From CBDCNP01 sp965222425 (GTDB lineage: Bacteria; Acidobacteriota; Vicinamibacteria; Marinacidobacterales; DATDRI01), in the NCBI GenBank assembly GCA_965222425.1, contig CBDCTW010000022.1:1-64000 (forward strand): DNA of 64,000 nt, given 5' to 3'. The stretch's first letter is position 1. Every line of letters starts with the position of its first letter. Made by a program: the position numbers and the translations under genes. Positions 15,918 through 25,900 of the stretch are shown here, piece by piece. The notes under the pieces were generated by a model. It saw nothing but the letters and a program-made list of their open reading frames with translations, was not told the DNA's origin and searched no databases.

Positions 15918-16765
15918 CGATGATGAGACCGCAAGACGGTACCGTTCGGAATTGTGATCGTCTCGTTCTTCGGGGTTTGTACGCGGGTCACCAAGAGATT
16001 CCTCTCGATCACCAGACCGGTCGCATCTCCGATCTCCACCACATCGCCGACCCGAAATGCCCGCGAGTAGGTCAGGACCAATCCGGCGAAGATGTTGGCG
16101 ATCGCGGTGCTCGAGCCCAAAGTGATGAGAGCCCCGAAGAATAGCGACACCCCACTGAAGAATTCAGTGTTGGCACCCGGCAGGTAAGGAAAAATTGCGA
16201 TTAACACCAGGAACAAAACGGCTGCGCGGACAATCTTGTAGGTTATTTCGGCCCAATCGGTGTGGAAACCACGGATGACAATGATGCCTGACTCAATGGC
16301 GCGAAAAACAAAATGGATTAACTTGAGCCCGTACCAAGCGATGACAACCACGACCAGGATATAAATGAGCTTTGGAACATACTCGACGAAAGCCGTCCAC
16401 AGGCCAGGGATCGGCGCCACGATGTAGTAGATGAGGGGACGAGGCAAGGGGTCGGTCCCCGGAAAATAGCTGAGAAGGTAGGATGAATAGAGATCCAGAA
16501 CGAAGATCGTCAGAACGGCTCGAAAAATCCGCGTCAGAAACAATAGCAGGCTGGTGATTTGATCCCGCTCGAGCAGGTGTAGTTTTTGAATGCTGACCGA
16601 AAGCCGGCGTCTTTCTTGCCAGGCTTCGATTTTGCTGTAGATTCTCCGGAAAGCGATCGCCAGCAGGACCAGTCCCAGCACGAATACCGCCGTGGCGAGG
16701 CTGACGTGCAGCACGACGTTCAGCACGACGTTCAGCAAGTCGCTGTTGGTCAGAGCATCAAGCAA
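15918..16765 (-). pseudogene. MscS-family mechanosensitive channel, C-terminally truncated
   Basis: Starts MLDALTNSDLLNVVLNVVLH, then several hydrophobic helices and the pore-lining helix plus beta domain: TEFFSGVSLFFGALITLGSS then TAIANIFAGLVLTYSRAFRVGDVVEIGD. This is the most conserved part of the MscS family. It continues to NETITIPNGTVL, then switches to sequence that is really the out-of-frame xanthine-dehydrogenase fragment (RSHHRPPDNREP...). The cytoplasmic alpha/beta vestibule is therefore missing. A short tandem repeat (cacgacgttcag twice) lies in the first helix. A truncated pore might still insert in the membrane, but normal gating is unlikely. Confidence 0.8.
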
Positions 16766-16898
16766 GCAGGGGATCCACCGGCTACCCCTTGGAGCGATGC
16801 CAATAGCAACGTCGCAACGCTTCTGGCGGAAGTGGGAATTCTAGAATTTCCTTGAATCCGCTCACTCGGAGGCGTAGATTGGACCGGGAGAGTCGACC

Positions 16899-18629
16899 AT
16901 GCGAACCGCGTCCCATCTCAAAAAGTCATACGTGGACTTGGGAGGAGAGCCGCCATTGCTCGGATGCACGCTCGATAATGCCCTTCGCGAGGTCGCCTCC
17001 TTGTACCCCGAAAACGACGCCGTCGTTGCTATCCCACAAAAACGTCGCCTGACCTATGCGAGCTTCGACCAATCGATCGATCAGTTGGCTCGGGCCCTGC
17101 TGGCGCTCGGCCTCGAAAAGGGTGACCGGGTGGGGATCTGGTCGACCAACAATGTGGAGTGGGTCCTACTGCAGATGGCGACGGCTCGAATCGGCGCCAT
17201 CCTTGTCAATATCAACCCTTCCTATCGCGTCGAAGAGCTCGAATACGGTCTGCGCCTGGCCAAAGTCCAAGCGCTCTTCCTGATCCCGTCATTTCGTAGC
17301 TCACACTACGTGGAGATGGTTCGGAAGCTGTGCCCGGAAACGGACGCACAGGCGCCCGGCGAGCTCACCTGCGAAAAACTTCCAGACCTGCGTTGGCTCG
17401 TCGTTTACGACCCCAGCAACCCCGACCGAACCGAACCTCCAGCGCGGGGCTTTCTCACGTGGCCAGAGTTGCTAGACCGTGGAGCAACCATTAAGACTGA
17501 ATTGGTGCGAGAGCGGGCCGCCTCATTGGATACCGACGATCCGATCAACATCCAGTTCACATCGGGCACCACCGGGCACGCGAAAGCCGTACTGTTAACC
17601 CACCACGGGATCATCAACAATGCTTACTTCATCGGCGAGATCATGAAGCTGACGGAAAAGGACCGTGTGTGCGTGCCGGTACCGTTCTACCATTGCTTCG
17701 GAATGGTGGTGTCCAATCTCGGTTGCTTCTTACACGGATCGGCGGTCGTGATCCCGGCGGAACATTTCGATGCGGTCGCGACTTTGGAGGCAATTGAGAA
17801 GGAAGGGTGCACTGCAGTCAACGGCGTTCCCACGATGTTCATCGCGGAGCTCGAAGTGCTCGAAAAAGAAAAACGCGATCTATCGAGTTTGCGAACGGGA
17901 ATCATGGCAGGTGCGCCATGTCCGCCCCCGATCATGCGTCGGGTGATGGAGGAGATGGGATGTCGCGAAATCTTGATCGGTTATGGCCAGACCGAGGCTT
18001 CGCCGGTCACCCACCTAACCCGCCCCGATGATGAATTCACACGGCGTATCGAGACGGTCGGCACGAATCTCCCCCACCAAGAAGTCAAAGTCGTCGATGC
18101 AGAAACCGGCGCTGTCGTGCCGGTCGGTCAATCTGGTGAAGTGTGTTTCCGTGGCTATCACGTCATGCGTGGCTACTTCGGACAGGAAGACGCCACCCGA
18201 GCGGCCATCGATGAACAAGGATGGCTACACTCCGGCGACCTCGGGGTCCTCGACGAAGACGGCTACCTTCGCATCACTGGGCGTCTCAAAGACATGATCA
18301 TCCGCGGCGGCGAGAACATCTATCCGGCTGAGGTCGAATCGCTCTTCTACAAGCACTCCAAGGTTGCCGGAGTCGCCGTTTTTGGGATTCCGGATCCGAG
18401 GCTGGGTGAAGAAGTCGGCGCATGGACCAAACTACACGAGGGTGAAGAAGCGGAAGTCGACGAGCTCAAGGCTTACGCGCGCGAACATCTCGCCCACTTC
18501 AAGGTGCCCCGTCACATTTGGCTCGTCGACGAATTCCCGATGACGGTTACGGGCAAGATCCAGAAATTCCGAATTCGGGAGATCGTGGCCGAAGGGATGA
18601 AATCCGAATCCCTGCCTAGAATCCGCTGA
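16899..18629 (+). CDS. Acyl-CoA synthetase (AMP-binding, FadD-like)
   Basis: A 576-residue member of the acyl/aryl-CoA synthetase family, which activates a carboxylic acid to an acyl-AMP and then an acyl-CoA. The phosphate loop FTSGTTGHAKAVLLTHHG is near residue 218. GYGQTEASP lies near 361, SGDLGVLDEDGYLRITGRLK in the hinge region, IIRGGENIYPAEVE after it, and the catalytic Lys in PMTVTGKIQKFRIRE near the C-terminus. These are all the core motifs. Length and the LTYASFDQSIDQLARALLAL opening fit the medium/long-chain acyl-CoA synthetase group. It stands alone between relic DNA and a small gene on the opposite strand. The chain-length preference cannot be read from sequence. Confidence 0.93.
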   Translation: MRTASHLKKSYVDLGGEPPLLGCTLDNALREVASLYPENDAVVAIPQKRRLTYASFDQSIDQLARALLALGLEKGDRVGIWSTNNVEWVLLQMATARIGAILVNINPSYRVEELEYGLRLAKVQALFLIPSFRSSHYVEMVRKLCPETDAQAPGELTCEKLPDLRWLVVYDPSNPDRTEPPARGFLTWPELLDRGATIKTELVRERAASLDTDDPINIQFTSGTTGHAKAVLLTHHGIINNAYFIGEIMKLTEKDRVCVPVPFYHCFGMVVSNLGCFLHGSAVVIPAEHFDAVATLEAIEKEGCTAVNGVPTMFIAELEVLEKEKRDLSSLRTGIMAGAPCPPPIMRRVMEEMGCREILIGYGQTEASPVTHLTRPDDEFTRRIETVGTNLPHQEVKVVDAETGAVVPVGQSGEVCFRGYHVMRGYFGQEDATRAAIDEQGWLHSGDLGVLDEDGYLRITGRLKDMIIRGGENIYPAEVESLFYKHSKVAGVAVFGIPDPRLGEEVGAWTKLHEGEEAEVDELKAYAREHLAHFKVPRHIWLVDEFPMTVTGKIQKFRIREIVAEGMKSESLPRIR

Positions 18630-18633
18630 CGGG

Positions 18634-18867
18634 TCAGCGTTGGAACATGGTGAGCTCCCAGGCGTTCGTCAGTTCGTCGTGCTGCAGAATGTACAGAGCG
18701 CCGTCGTCTCCCTGTACCTTGAAATAGGAGTGGTCCGGAGCGAGCCAGCGATCGAGGACCTCCTCCACCTCAACGCGGCGCTCGCCGAGGAAAAACCTTC
18801 TCGGTGTCTCTTCACCCCGATGCCCGGCGTAGCACTCGACACGGACCGCTAAGTCGGGCTCGCTCAT
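18634..18867 (-). CDS. Conserved 77-residue hypothetical protein
   Basis: MSEPDLAVRVECYAGHRGEE then TPRRFFLGERRVEVEEVLDRWLAPDH, a short basic-acidic protein ending with YILQHDELTNAWELTMFQR. The RVEVxEVLDRW...FKVxGDDGxxYILxHD pattern looks like a small beta-rich domain and resembles short conserved hypothetical proteins seen in many soil bacteria; no function is known to me. It ends 4 bp from the acyl-CoA synthetase stop in convergent orientation. No signal peptide or membrane segment is seen. Confidence 0.7.
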   Translation of the reverse strand: MSEPDLAVRVECYAGHRGEETPRRFFLGERRVEVEEVLDRWLAPDHSYFKVQGDDGALYILQHDELTNAWELTMFQR

Positions 18868-18929
18868 CTGCCGCTCAGGCTGTCAGGCCCGCTTGATCAG
18901 GATTCCGGTACGATCATCCGCCGGCGGCG

Positions 18930-19259
18930 CTGTCCTTGGGCATTGCGGATTCGGTCACGGTATTGGCAGAACATGCCGCTGCCGCGGATGTCGCGGCAGC
19001 GCTCATAGGAAACGCCATCAACGTGGAGCATCCCGCCGTCGGCCGTGTTCCGGCCATGGAGTTGGATCCGGATAGCGATCTCGGAGACCGTTTAGTCACC
19101 GTCTCGGTCGGCGCCCTTGGCGAAAGTGAGCTCGAAGAAGCCCTGGACCGCGGAGCCGAGAGGGCCGAAGCGATGAGACTCTCGGGGATGATCGAGGCCG
19201 CGCGGCTATCTCTCTCCGGACGACGTAGAGAAGTTCTCCCATCGCTGGTGAGGATCTAA
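18930..19259 (+). pseudogene. UPF0280-family protein, N-terminally truncated
   Basis: The frame encodes LSLGIADSVTVLAEHAAAAD then VAAALIGNAINVEHPAVGRV, DSDLGDRLVTVSVGALGESE and a C-terminal helix. This is the second half of UPF0280 (ApbE-related) proteins, which are normally about 240 residues. Upstream, where the first half should lie, the sequence is not recognisable. The stop codon TAA overlaps the ATG of the AA_synth gene (taATG), so translational coupling to the next gene may still matter. It is probably a deletion relic; a short product from the in-frame ATG cannot be excluded. Confidence 0.65.
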
Positions 19260-19846
19260 TGTCAAAGCTGATTCAGGTACGAAAGTTTCTCGTTTTCCTC
19301 GAGGAGATCATTCACGAGGGAGGCCCTCCTCCTGAAAAACCGCGGCGCCGCGGTGCTATCTGCGCGGTTCTGAAAAACCCGTACGCGGGACGGTACGAGC
19401 CGGAGATCACGGCGATGATGGAAGCCCTCAAACCGTTAGGTCTCGAGATGTCGCGACGACTCATCGACAGCCTGGGCGGCGATCCCGGCGCGATCGACGG
19501 CTACGGAAAGGGCACCATCGTTGGCGAATCCGGTGAGCTCGAGCACGGGGCTCTTTGGCATGTCCCCGGCGGTTACGGAATGCGCGAGGTCCTGGCCGGC
19601 GCGAAGGCGATCGTTCCCTCGAGCAAGAAAGTCGGAGGTATCGGCGCGAGGATCGACATTCCCATTGGTCACATCAACGCCGCATACGTACGAAGTCATT
19701 TCCACGCCATGGAAGTCGGTGTGCCCGATGCGCCGCGCGCGCACGAAATGGTGCTCGTCCTGGCCATGACCATCGGGCCGAGAATCCACGAACGAGTAGG
19801 CGGCCTCAAGGCATCCGAGGTCAAGGGTGAGGATGGCTTACGGTGA
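19259..19846 (+). CDS. Amino acid synthesis (AA_synth, PF06684-like) protein
   Basis: A 195-residue protein with the family landmarks RRRGAICAVLKNPYAGRYEP, GYGKGTIVGESGELEHGALW then HVPGGYGMREVLAGAKAIVPSSKKVG, and RIDIPIGHINAAYVRSHFHAMEVGVPDAPR. This matches the 'amino acid synthesis' family, often found beside UPF0280 genes and amidohydrolase or hydantoinase genes in catabolic clusters; its enzymatic role is not established. The frame is intact, although its upstream partner is truncated. The start overlaps the UPF0280 stop by one base. No export signal is seen. Confidence 0.8.
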   Translation: MSKLIQVRKFLVFLEEIIHEGGPPPEKPRRRGAICAVLKNPYAGRYEPEITAMMEALKPLGLEMSRRLIDSLGGDPGAIDGYGKGTIVGESGELEHGALWHVPGGYGMREVLAGAKAIVPSSKKVGGIGARIDIPIGHINAAYVRSHFHAMEVGVPDAPRAHEMVLVLAMTIGPRIHERVGGLKASEVKGEDGLR

Positions 19847-19865
19847 TGTTGCCATAGCCGGAACA

Positions 19866-19970
19866 CGTAAAGCTAAATAGCTTGACAAACCAACTATAAA
19901 GCTTTATAGCTTGTCTCGGTTAAAGTAAATCTAATTAGCTTGACTCATAGGGGTTCATATGCGTAATCTA
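19866..19970 (+). promoter_or_regulatory. Promoter with repeated palindromic operators upstream of the SatD-like gene
   Basis: Three related sites lie in 80 bp of AT-rich DNA: AAGCTAAATAGCTT (19870-19883, a perfect 6-2-6 palindrome), CTATAAAGCTTTATAG (19894-19909, a perfect 16-bp palindrome) and a CTAATTAG core (19931-19938). Each is followed by TAGCTTG(A/T)C-type sequence. The first two overlap a possible promoter: TTGACA (19882-19887), 16 bp, TTATAG (19904-19909). A second pair, TTGACT (19940-19945) and TAATCT (19964-19969), lies further down. The arrangement suggests repression by a protein bound at several sites, perhaps the HTH domain of the SatD-like protein itself (inference). Confidence 0.6.
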
Positions 19971-20000
19971 CTGCCAAACCTGATTGTACGGGGGTGAGAC

Positions 20001-20705
20001 ATGGCGAAGAGCGACTCGAAGGCACCTCCTACGGAACCCGTCACCGCCGTCATCGGAGATCTCGTAGCGTCGCGGCAGCTCTCACCATCTGACCGTAGGG
20101 AGGTGCAGGTGCAGCTTCGGCAGTTCCTTAGCTGGCTCAACCAGGAGTATCGAGCCGCCGTACTTTCGGATTTCGTGATTACTACTGGGGACGAGTTTCA
20201 GGCCTTACTTCGCGATCCCGAACTGATTCCGGACTTGGCTTGGGAGCTAAAAGCAAAGCTCGGCAACGTAGGTGTTCGACTCGGGATTGGCTTTGGAACG
20301 ATCTACACGCCACTGCGGCCAGTCGCTATTGGCATGGACGGGCCAGCCTTCCATCGAGCTCGCGTGGCGATCACAAAGGCCGCGAAGAAAGGTTGGATCG
20401 GTGGGGTTTTCCTTGGCTTCACTGACCCTGGCGACAAGATCCTCAATGGCTTCGCCCGCGTGCTGCATCGTCATCGAACCGACATGACGAACAGGCAGCG
20501 TGAGGTGGCGGCGATGCTGAGGCGAGGCGAGATGCAGTCTGAGGTCGCGGAGATGCTCGCAATCACAAAGCAGGCGGTCAGCGATCACGTAACAGCAATG
20601 GGCTGGGAAGAATACTTCCTCGCCGAAACGGGCTGGCGGGCCGCGCTGAAGATGCTAGGCAGTGCCAACGGAGCCAGAACTCGTGATGAACTTTTCTTGG
20701 CCTAG
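20001..20705 (+). CDS. SatD-family protein with helix-turn-helix
   Basis: A 234-residue protein. Residues 14-140 show the SatD-type fold: AVIGDLVASRQL (16-27), DFVITTGDEFQALL (57-70), RLGIGFGTIYTPL (93-105) and GMDGPAFHRARVAI (111-124), a pattern reminiscent of nucleotidyl-cyclase-like domains. Residues 162-200 (MTNRQREVAAMLRRGEMQSE then VAEMLAITKQAVSDHVTAM) form a LuxR/sigma-70-like helix-turn-helix. SatD proteins are poorly characterised. A likely role is a small-molecule-sensing regulator. The palindromic sites just upstream suggest autoregulation. A ggggtgag ribosome site precedes ATG 20001. The next gene, a membrane protein, overlaps it, so the two probably form a sensor-membrane pair. 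Confidence 0.8.
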   Translation: MAKSDSKAPPTEPVTAVIGDLVASRQLSPSDRREVQVQLRQFLSWLNQEYRAAVLSDFVITTGDEFQALLRDPELIPDLAWELKAKLGNVGVRLGIGFGTIYTPLRPVAIGMDGPAFHRARVAITKAAKKGWIGGVFLGFTDPGDKILNGFARVLHRHRTDMTNRQREVAAMLRRGEMQSEVAEMLAITKQAVSDHVTAMGWEEYFLAETGWRAALKMLGSANGARTRDELFLA

Positions 20706-21486
20706 TGCACCCCTCGAAACGCTCGCCTTCGCGGAAGTCCTTCTCACTTGGTCCGTGGTGAACTATATGCTGGCTCGAGATCCGATCGGTTTTCAGGAGA
20801 TTCGGTCCTCGCTCGACAAGTATTCAAGGTGGACCTACCAAGTCGTCGCCAGGAGCCTTGCGCTCGGAGTTGTGACCGTCTCAATCGTGGGCTGGAGCCT
20901 GCCCGGTGTCGCCTTGGCGGTTCTGACTCTCACCGGAGCGTTCATCCTTCCCTTCGGGCGCCGACTCCTCGTCGCGAGAGGTATCAAAACAGAAGCGGAA
21001 TGGGAGCTATGCGTCAATATCCTGGTTATCATTACGGCCGGGTCTATCGTCGGCCACGCGCAGCTCGGAATCGCACACTCGATCATCCGGGCCCCGCTCT
21101 CTGCTGAGCGTCTAATCCCCTTGACAATGGCGGGCACCGCTTTGGCGTTCGCTGGCCAGGGTGCGACCCACATCGTGCGCGGCATCCTCTACAAGGTTGG
21201 GACGGTTCCTCGGGCTCGTGCCGGTTCGGAGGAAATCGACACTTCCGAGTACAATCGCGGCCGAGTGATCGGAAACCTAGAACGCGGACTCATGCTGCTG
21301 ACGGTAGCTCTCGGTAGCTACGCCGCTCTCGGCTTTCTCGTCGCCGCAAAAGGACTCATCCGTATCAAGGAGTTTGAGGATCGGGACTTCGCGGAGTATT
21401 TCTTAGTAGGAACTCTGGCGAGCGTACTGGCTGCTCTCGTCCTTGGCCTTTTAGTTCGCACCATGTTCCTTGAATGGTGGGTTTAG
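20662..21486 (+). CDS. Membrane protein paired with the SatD-like regulator
   Basis: About 274 residues from GTG 20662, or 266 from ATG 20686 (MNFSWPSAPLETLAFAEVLL); both overlap the end of the SatD-like gene. Six or so hydrophobic segments are visible, for example VVTVSIVGWSLPGVALAVLT, ILVIITAGSIVGHAQLGIAH and TLASVLAALVLGLLVRTMFL. Between them is a basic loop with GRRLLVARGIKTEAEWELCV. I do not recognise the family. SatD genes in other bacteria are followed by membrane-protein genes, and this one may be a distant equivalent. Overlap with the regulator implies coupled translation and a shared function. Confidence 0.7.
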   Translation: MPTEPELVMNFSWPSAPLETLAFAEVLLTWSVVNYMLARDPIGFQEIRSSLDKYSRWTYQVVARSLALGVVTVSIVGWSLPGVALAVLTLTGAFILPFGRRLLVARGIKTEAEWELCVNILVIITAGSIVGHAQLGIAHSIIRAPLSAERLIPLTMAGTALAFAGQGATHIVRGILYKVGTVPRARAGSEEIDTSEYNRGRVIGNLERGLMLLTVALGSYAALGFLVAAKGLIRIKEFEDRDFAEYFLVGTLASVLAALVLGLLVRTMFLEWWV

Positions 21487-21567
21487 GGAGCGAGAGATTT
21501 CCCACAGCCATAGGATTTCCGAGCCCCAATGCCCAGGGCGGTCTTACATAGTCGCCGGGAGGAGTTG

Positions 21568-22942
21568 ATGTCGCGCCTGATTATTGCCTGCCTTGGTCTG
21601 TCATTCGTTAGTGTGGCTCGCTCGTTGGAGCCAGCCGGCTCCAACGAGGAATGGACCATCTTGTATGCCGGTGAGCTGCTTGCAAGTCCTGACCAAGCGC
21701 CCCGACAAGATCAAACCATCATCGTTAAGAATGGGAAAGTCGACCAGATCCGCTCTGGGTTCGTAGACGCTTCGGCCTTGGATACCGGTGGCCGAGCGCC
21801 GATGATCGTCGATTTCCGCGACCGCTTCGTCCTCCCTGGCCTCATCGATGTTCACACTCACATCACCCATGACCCCGGTCCGGGAGCCAAGCTAAAACGA
21901 GTCATCGAGAACGATGCCGACCTCGCACTGAGCGCTTCCGTCTACGCGCGCCAAACCCCCGAAGCAGGATTTACCGCGATTCGCGACCTCGGCGCCCCCG
22001 GCTATGCGGTCTTCGCCCTCCGAAACGCAATCAACCCAGGGCAAGGTTCCGGGCCCGCGCATCCTGGCGGGCGGCGAAACGATCTCTGTTTCCGGAGGAC
22101 ACGGCGACGTGCACGGGTATCGAGAGGACCTGCTGGGTGTCTTGGCGAGCGGTGGGATCTGTGATGGAGCCGATGACTGCCGTCGCGTCGTGCGGGAGCA
22201 GATCAAACGCGGTGCCGATGTCATCAAAGTCATGGTGACCGGCGGTGCGTCAAGCGCAGTTGCCACCGGTACCGGCGTGCAGTTGACCGAAGCGGAATTG
22301 CGCGCCATCGTCGAGACCGCGCACGGGTTGGGCCGCAAGGTAGCCGCCCATGCACACGGCGCGGAGGGGATCAAAGCTGCCCTGCTCGCGGGCGCGGACT
22401 CCATCGAGCATGGTACGTGGGCCGATCGAGATCCAGAAATCTTCGAGCTTTTCAAACGAACCGGCGCCTACCTATCGCCTACCGCTTATTTGATCGAATA
22501 CGTGGGCGACACGAAAGAAAAAATCCGCAACGGTCCCTGGGGATTCCAACCGCCAGAGGTGTTGGAGAAGGTCTTCCAAATCGTGCTCCCCCAACAACCG
22601 CGCGTCATGTTGAAGGCCGCCCATCAGGCCGGGGTCAAAGTTGCGCTGGGCACAGACTCCGGTGTTTACCCCCACGGGGACAACGCCCGCGAGCTCATCG
22701 AGTACGTCCGGATCGGGATGACCGAGTCGGAGGCCATTCGGACCGCGACGGTGAACGCGGCCGCGCTACTCGGTCTTTCGGATGAGATCGGCACGATCGA
22801 ACCCGGCAAGTCGGCTGACATCATCGCCACGTCCAAGAGCCCACTCGACGACATCGCGGAGCTGACTCGAGTCACGTTCGTGATGAAGGGTGGCCAGGTG
22901 TTCAAGCAGACCGAAGGATCCATGAGTCTAACGGACCGCTAG
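21568..22942 (+). pseudogene. Exported amidohydrolase (prolidase/imidazolonepropionase-like), frameshifted
   Basis: The start ATG 21568 follows a GGAGTTG ribosome site and encodes a signal peptide (MSRLIIACLGLSFVSVARS). The amidohydrolase barrel begins with FVLPGLIDVHTHITHDPGPG. Near 22045 the frame changes: caaggttccggg should read CAA-GTT-CCG, so one extra G is present. The reading continues in a different frame as VPGPRILAGGETISVSGGHG and goes on normally through KVAAHAHGAEG, DSIEHG, LGTDSGVYPHGDNA and GTIEPGKSADIIATSKSPL to a stop at 22942. Apart from the one-base change it would be a complete enzyme of about 457 residues. Check for an assembly error before calling it dead. It precedes a second amidohydrolase gene by 29 bp. 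Confidence 0.85.
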
Positions 22943-22971
22943 GGCATTCGGTCCTTTCCTCGAGGTACGCA

Positions 22972-25900
22972 ATGAGTGAGAAGTGGATCGCGGCCTGTCT
23001 CGGTCTCACGTTTCTAGCCGCGACCGTGCAAGTTGCCTTTCCGCTCCGGCACCGGGCCGCTTGGGACATCACCCAGCCGCGTGGTGAAACGCGTGCGATC
23101 GATTTCGACACCAGCGAAGGCACTCGGATGTCGGTGGACCTTTCCCCTACCGGCGAGTCGCTGATTTTCGATCTGCTCGGTCACGTCTACCGCGTTCCCA
23201 TCTCGGGGGGTGTTGCCAAGTGCCTGACCGCCGACAGCGGACTCGCGATCAACTTTCAACCCCGTTACTCCCCAGACGGCAAAAGGATCGCGTTCGTCTC
23301 CGATCGCTCCGGCCAATTCAACGTCTGGACGATGAACGCCGACGGGGCTGCCCCACGCCTCGTCGCAACGGAGCTCGACCACCGGCTCGACGAACCGGAA
23401 TGGTCTCCCGACGGTAAATATATTTTTGTCCGGCGCCAGGACATGACTGGCGGTCGTCGTTTCCGACTGTCAACCAAGTTGTGGAAGTACGACGTGGCGA
23501 CAGGTGAGGGAAAGGAAGTCATTGGCGGAGCCACGCGAGGAGCTGGTTTCCCATCGGTTTCCGCTGACGGAACCTACCTCTACTTCCATGTCTTCAATGG
23601 CGACGTGCGTCGGGCCGACGTCGTCCAAGGGGACTATCAGATCCGACGGCTCGTTCTATCAACCGGAACTCTGGAGCAAGTGACAGCCGGCAAAGGTGAC
23701 CCCGGGGCCGGTTACCTCAGGGCGTCGAACGGTGGAGCCGTCGCTCCCCAAATCTCTCCGGACGGAAGATGGCTGGCATTCGCCCGCCGCATCCCCGACG
23801 GAAAGCTCTCTTACAAGGGCCACCAATACGGACCTCGTTCCGCCCTGTGGCTTCGAGACCTCGACACCGGACATGAGCGCGTGCTCATGGACCCGATTGA
23901 TGTGGACCAAGCGGGATGGGACATCTGGTATGCGGTGAGCCTTCTTCCTAGGTACCGATGGGCTCCGGACGGGAAGTCGATCGTCTTATCGCAAGGGGGC
24001 AAGCTGCGAACCGTCCGCGTTGACACGGGAGAGGTCCGGACGATTCCGTTCACGTTGCGTGTCCAGCGCGTGCTTTCAGAGACCGCTTACTCACCGTTTC
24101 GTATCCCGGACGACCAGTTCCGGGCAAGATACTTGCGGTGGCCGGCCGGCTCACCCGATGGGCGTCAAGTTGTTTTTCAATCCGTCGGGAGGCTTTGGAT
24201 CGCCGAAGCTTCCGGCGGGAAGCCGCGTCGACTCACATCCGACTCGTTCACCGCCTTCGAGTTCATGCCCGCATGGTCTCCCGATGGCCAGTGGATCGCG
24301 TTCACGAGCTGGGACGAGAAAGAGCGGGGACATCTTTGGGTGATTCCGGCGGCGGGGGGCCGACCGAAGCAGCTGACCGAAGATCCAGGCGAGTATTTTC
24401 ATCCGGCTTGGAGCAACGACGGAGCTGAGGTCGTCGTCCTTCGCGGCTCGGGTGCAACGGCGCGACGAAGACCCATGGCGGCCAACGTTTGGTATGAGTT
24501 GGTTCGAGTGCGGGTGTCAGGAGGTGGGACAACCTTCATAGCGAGAATCAGCCCACCCGTTTTCGAAGGTGTCAGACCTCCCGGAGGAGGCGCCGTCCGG
24601 GCACCCATCGTGCGTGCCTCCTACGGCCCAGGCGACCGAATCTTCTATCCGCTACAAAAAGGGAAACGTTTGGGAACATTCACCGAGCTCCTTTCGGTAG
24701 GGAGGGACGGCGGTGAGCCGACAACGCATCTGACGTTCCGGGATGCGGAACAAGTCGCCGTCTCCCCCGACGGAAATTGGGTAGCGTTCCAGTACGGCTC
24801 GAACGTCTATTTGACGCCGATGGAAACAGGTTCCGAGGTGATTGACAGAGAAACTCCGGCGGTCATTCGCCTGAGTCGAGATGGCGGCCTTTTTCCACGC
24901 TGGCGAAGCAACACGGTCGTCGAGTTTGGACACGGACGGCGTTACTTCTCTCACGACACGATCTCGCGACGCACGAAGAGGATCACGATCAAACTGGAAG
25001 TTCAGCCGCGAGCCCCAACCGGAACGATCGCGCTCCGGGACGCGCGGATCATCACGCTCAATGAACGTAAGGTGATCGACAAGGGCACGCTGATCGTTCG
25101 GGGAAAGCGCATCGCGTGCGTTGGCGATTGCGATGCGACGACAGCCGACCGTGTGATCGACGCGCGGGGAAAGACGATCATCCCGGGCCTCGTGGATGCG
25201 CACGCGCACCATCACTCCCAGCACTTGGGCATCATGCCCGCCCATAACTTCGAGACCGCAGTCTATCTAGCGTACGGCGTGACCACGACTCGCAATCCGG
25301 CCGCCCCCGACGAAGAAGTGTTCCCAACCGCCGAGCTCACGGCAGCCGGACTTGCCATTGGACCCCGGACTTTCAGCACCGGCGAAGGCGTGGGCCGCGG
25401 AGACGGCCCCGGCCCTAATCCCATCACGAGCGCCGAAGTGGCGATGGACGAAGTGCAAAGAAGGGCACAAGCCGGCGCGACTGCGATCAAGCAGTACCTT
25501 CAGCCCCGCCGAGACCAGCGGCAGTGGATTGTGGATGCAGCTCGGAAGATCGGGCTCACCGTCACCGGTGAAGGCGGCGACCTCGAATTCAATCTCAGCA
25601 TGATCATGGACGGTCACAAGGGCTTCGAGCACGGTCTGAGCCACTTCCCTATCTACGGTGACGTGGCGAAGTTTCTCGGCCAAGCTGACGTGGTGTACTC
25701 ACCCGTCTTCTCGGTAGCCGGTCCGGCCTATATCTTCAACCAAGACTACTTCTTTCAAGAAGGCGATCTTTGGAAAGAGGAAAAACTCCGCCGTTTCTCG
25801 CCCTGGTGGCAACTCATGCCGCACCTGCGTCAACGCATGCTGCGTCCGGCTACCGATTACGATTTTTCGCTGCGGGCCCAAGGGCTCGCAGACGTCATCG

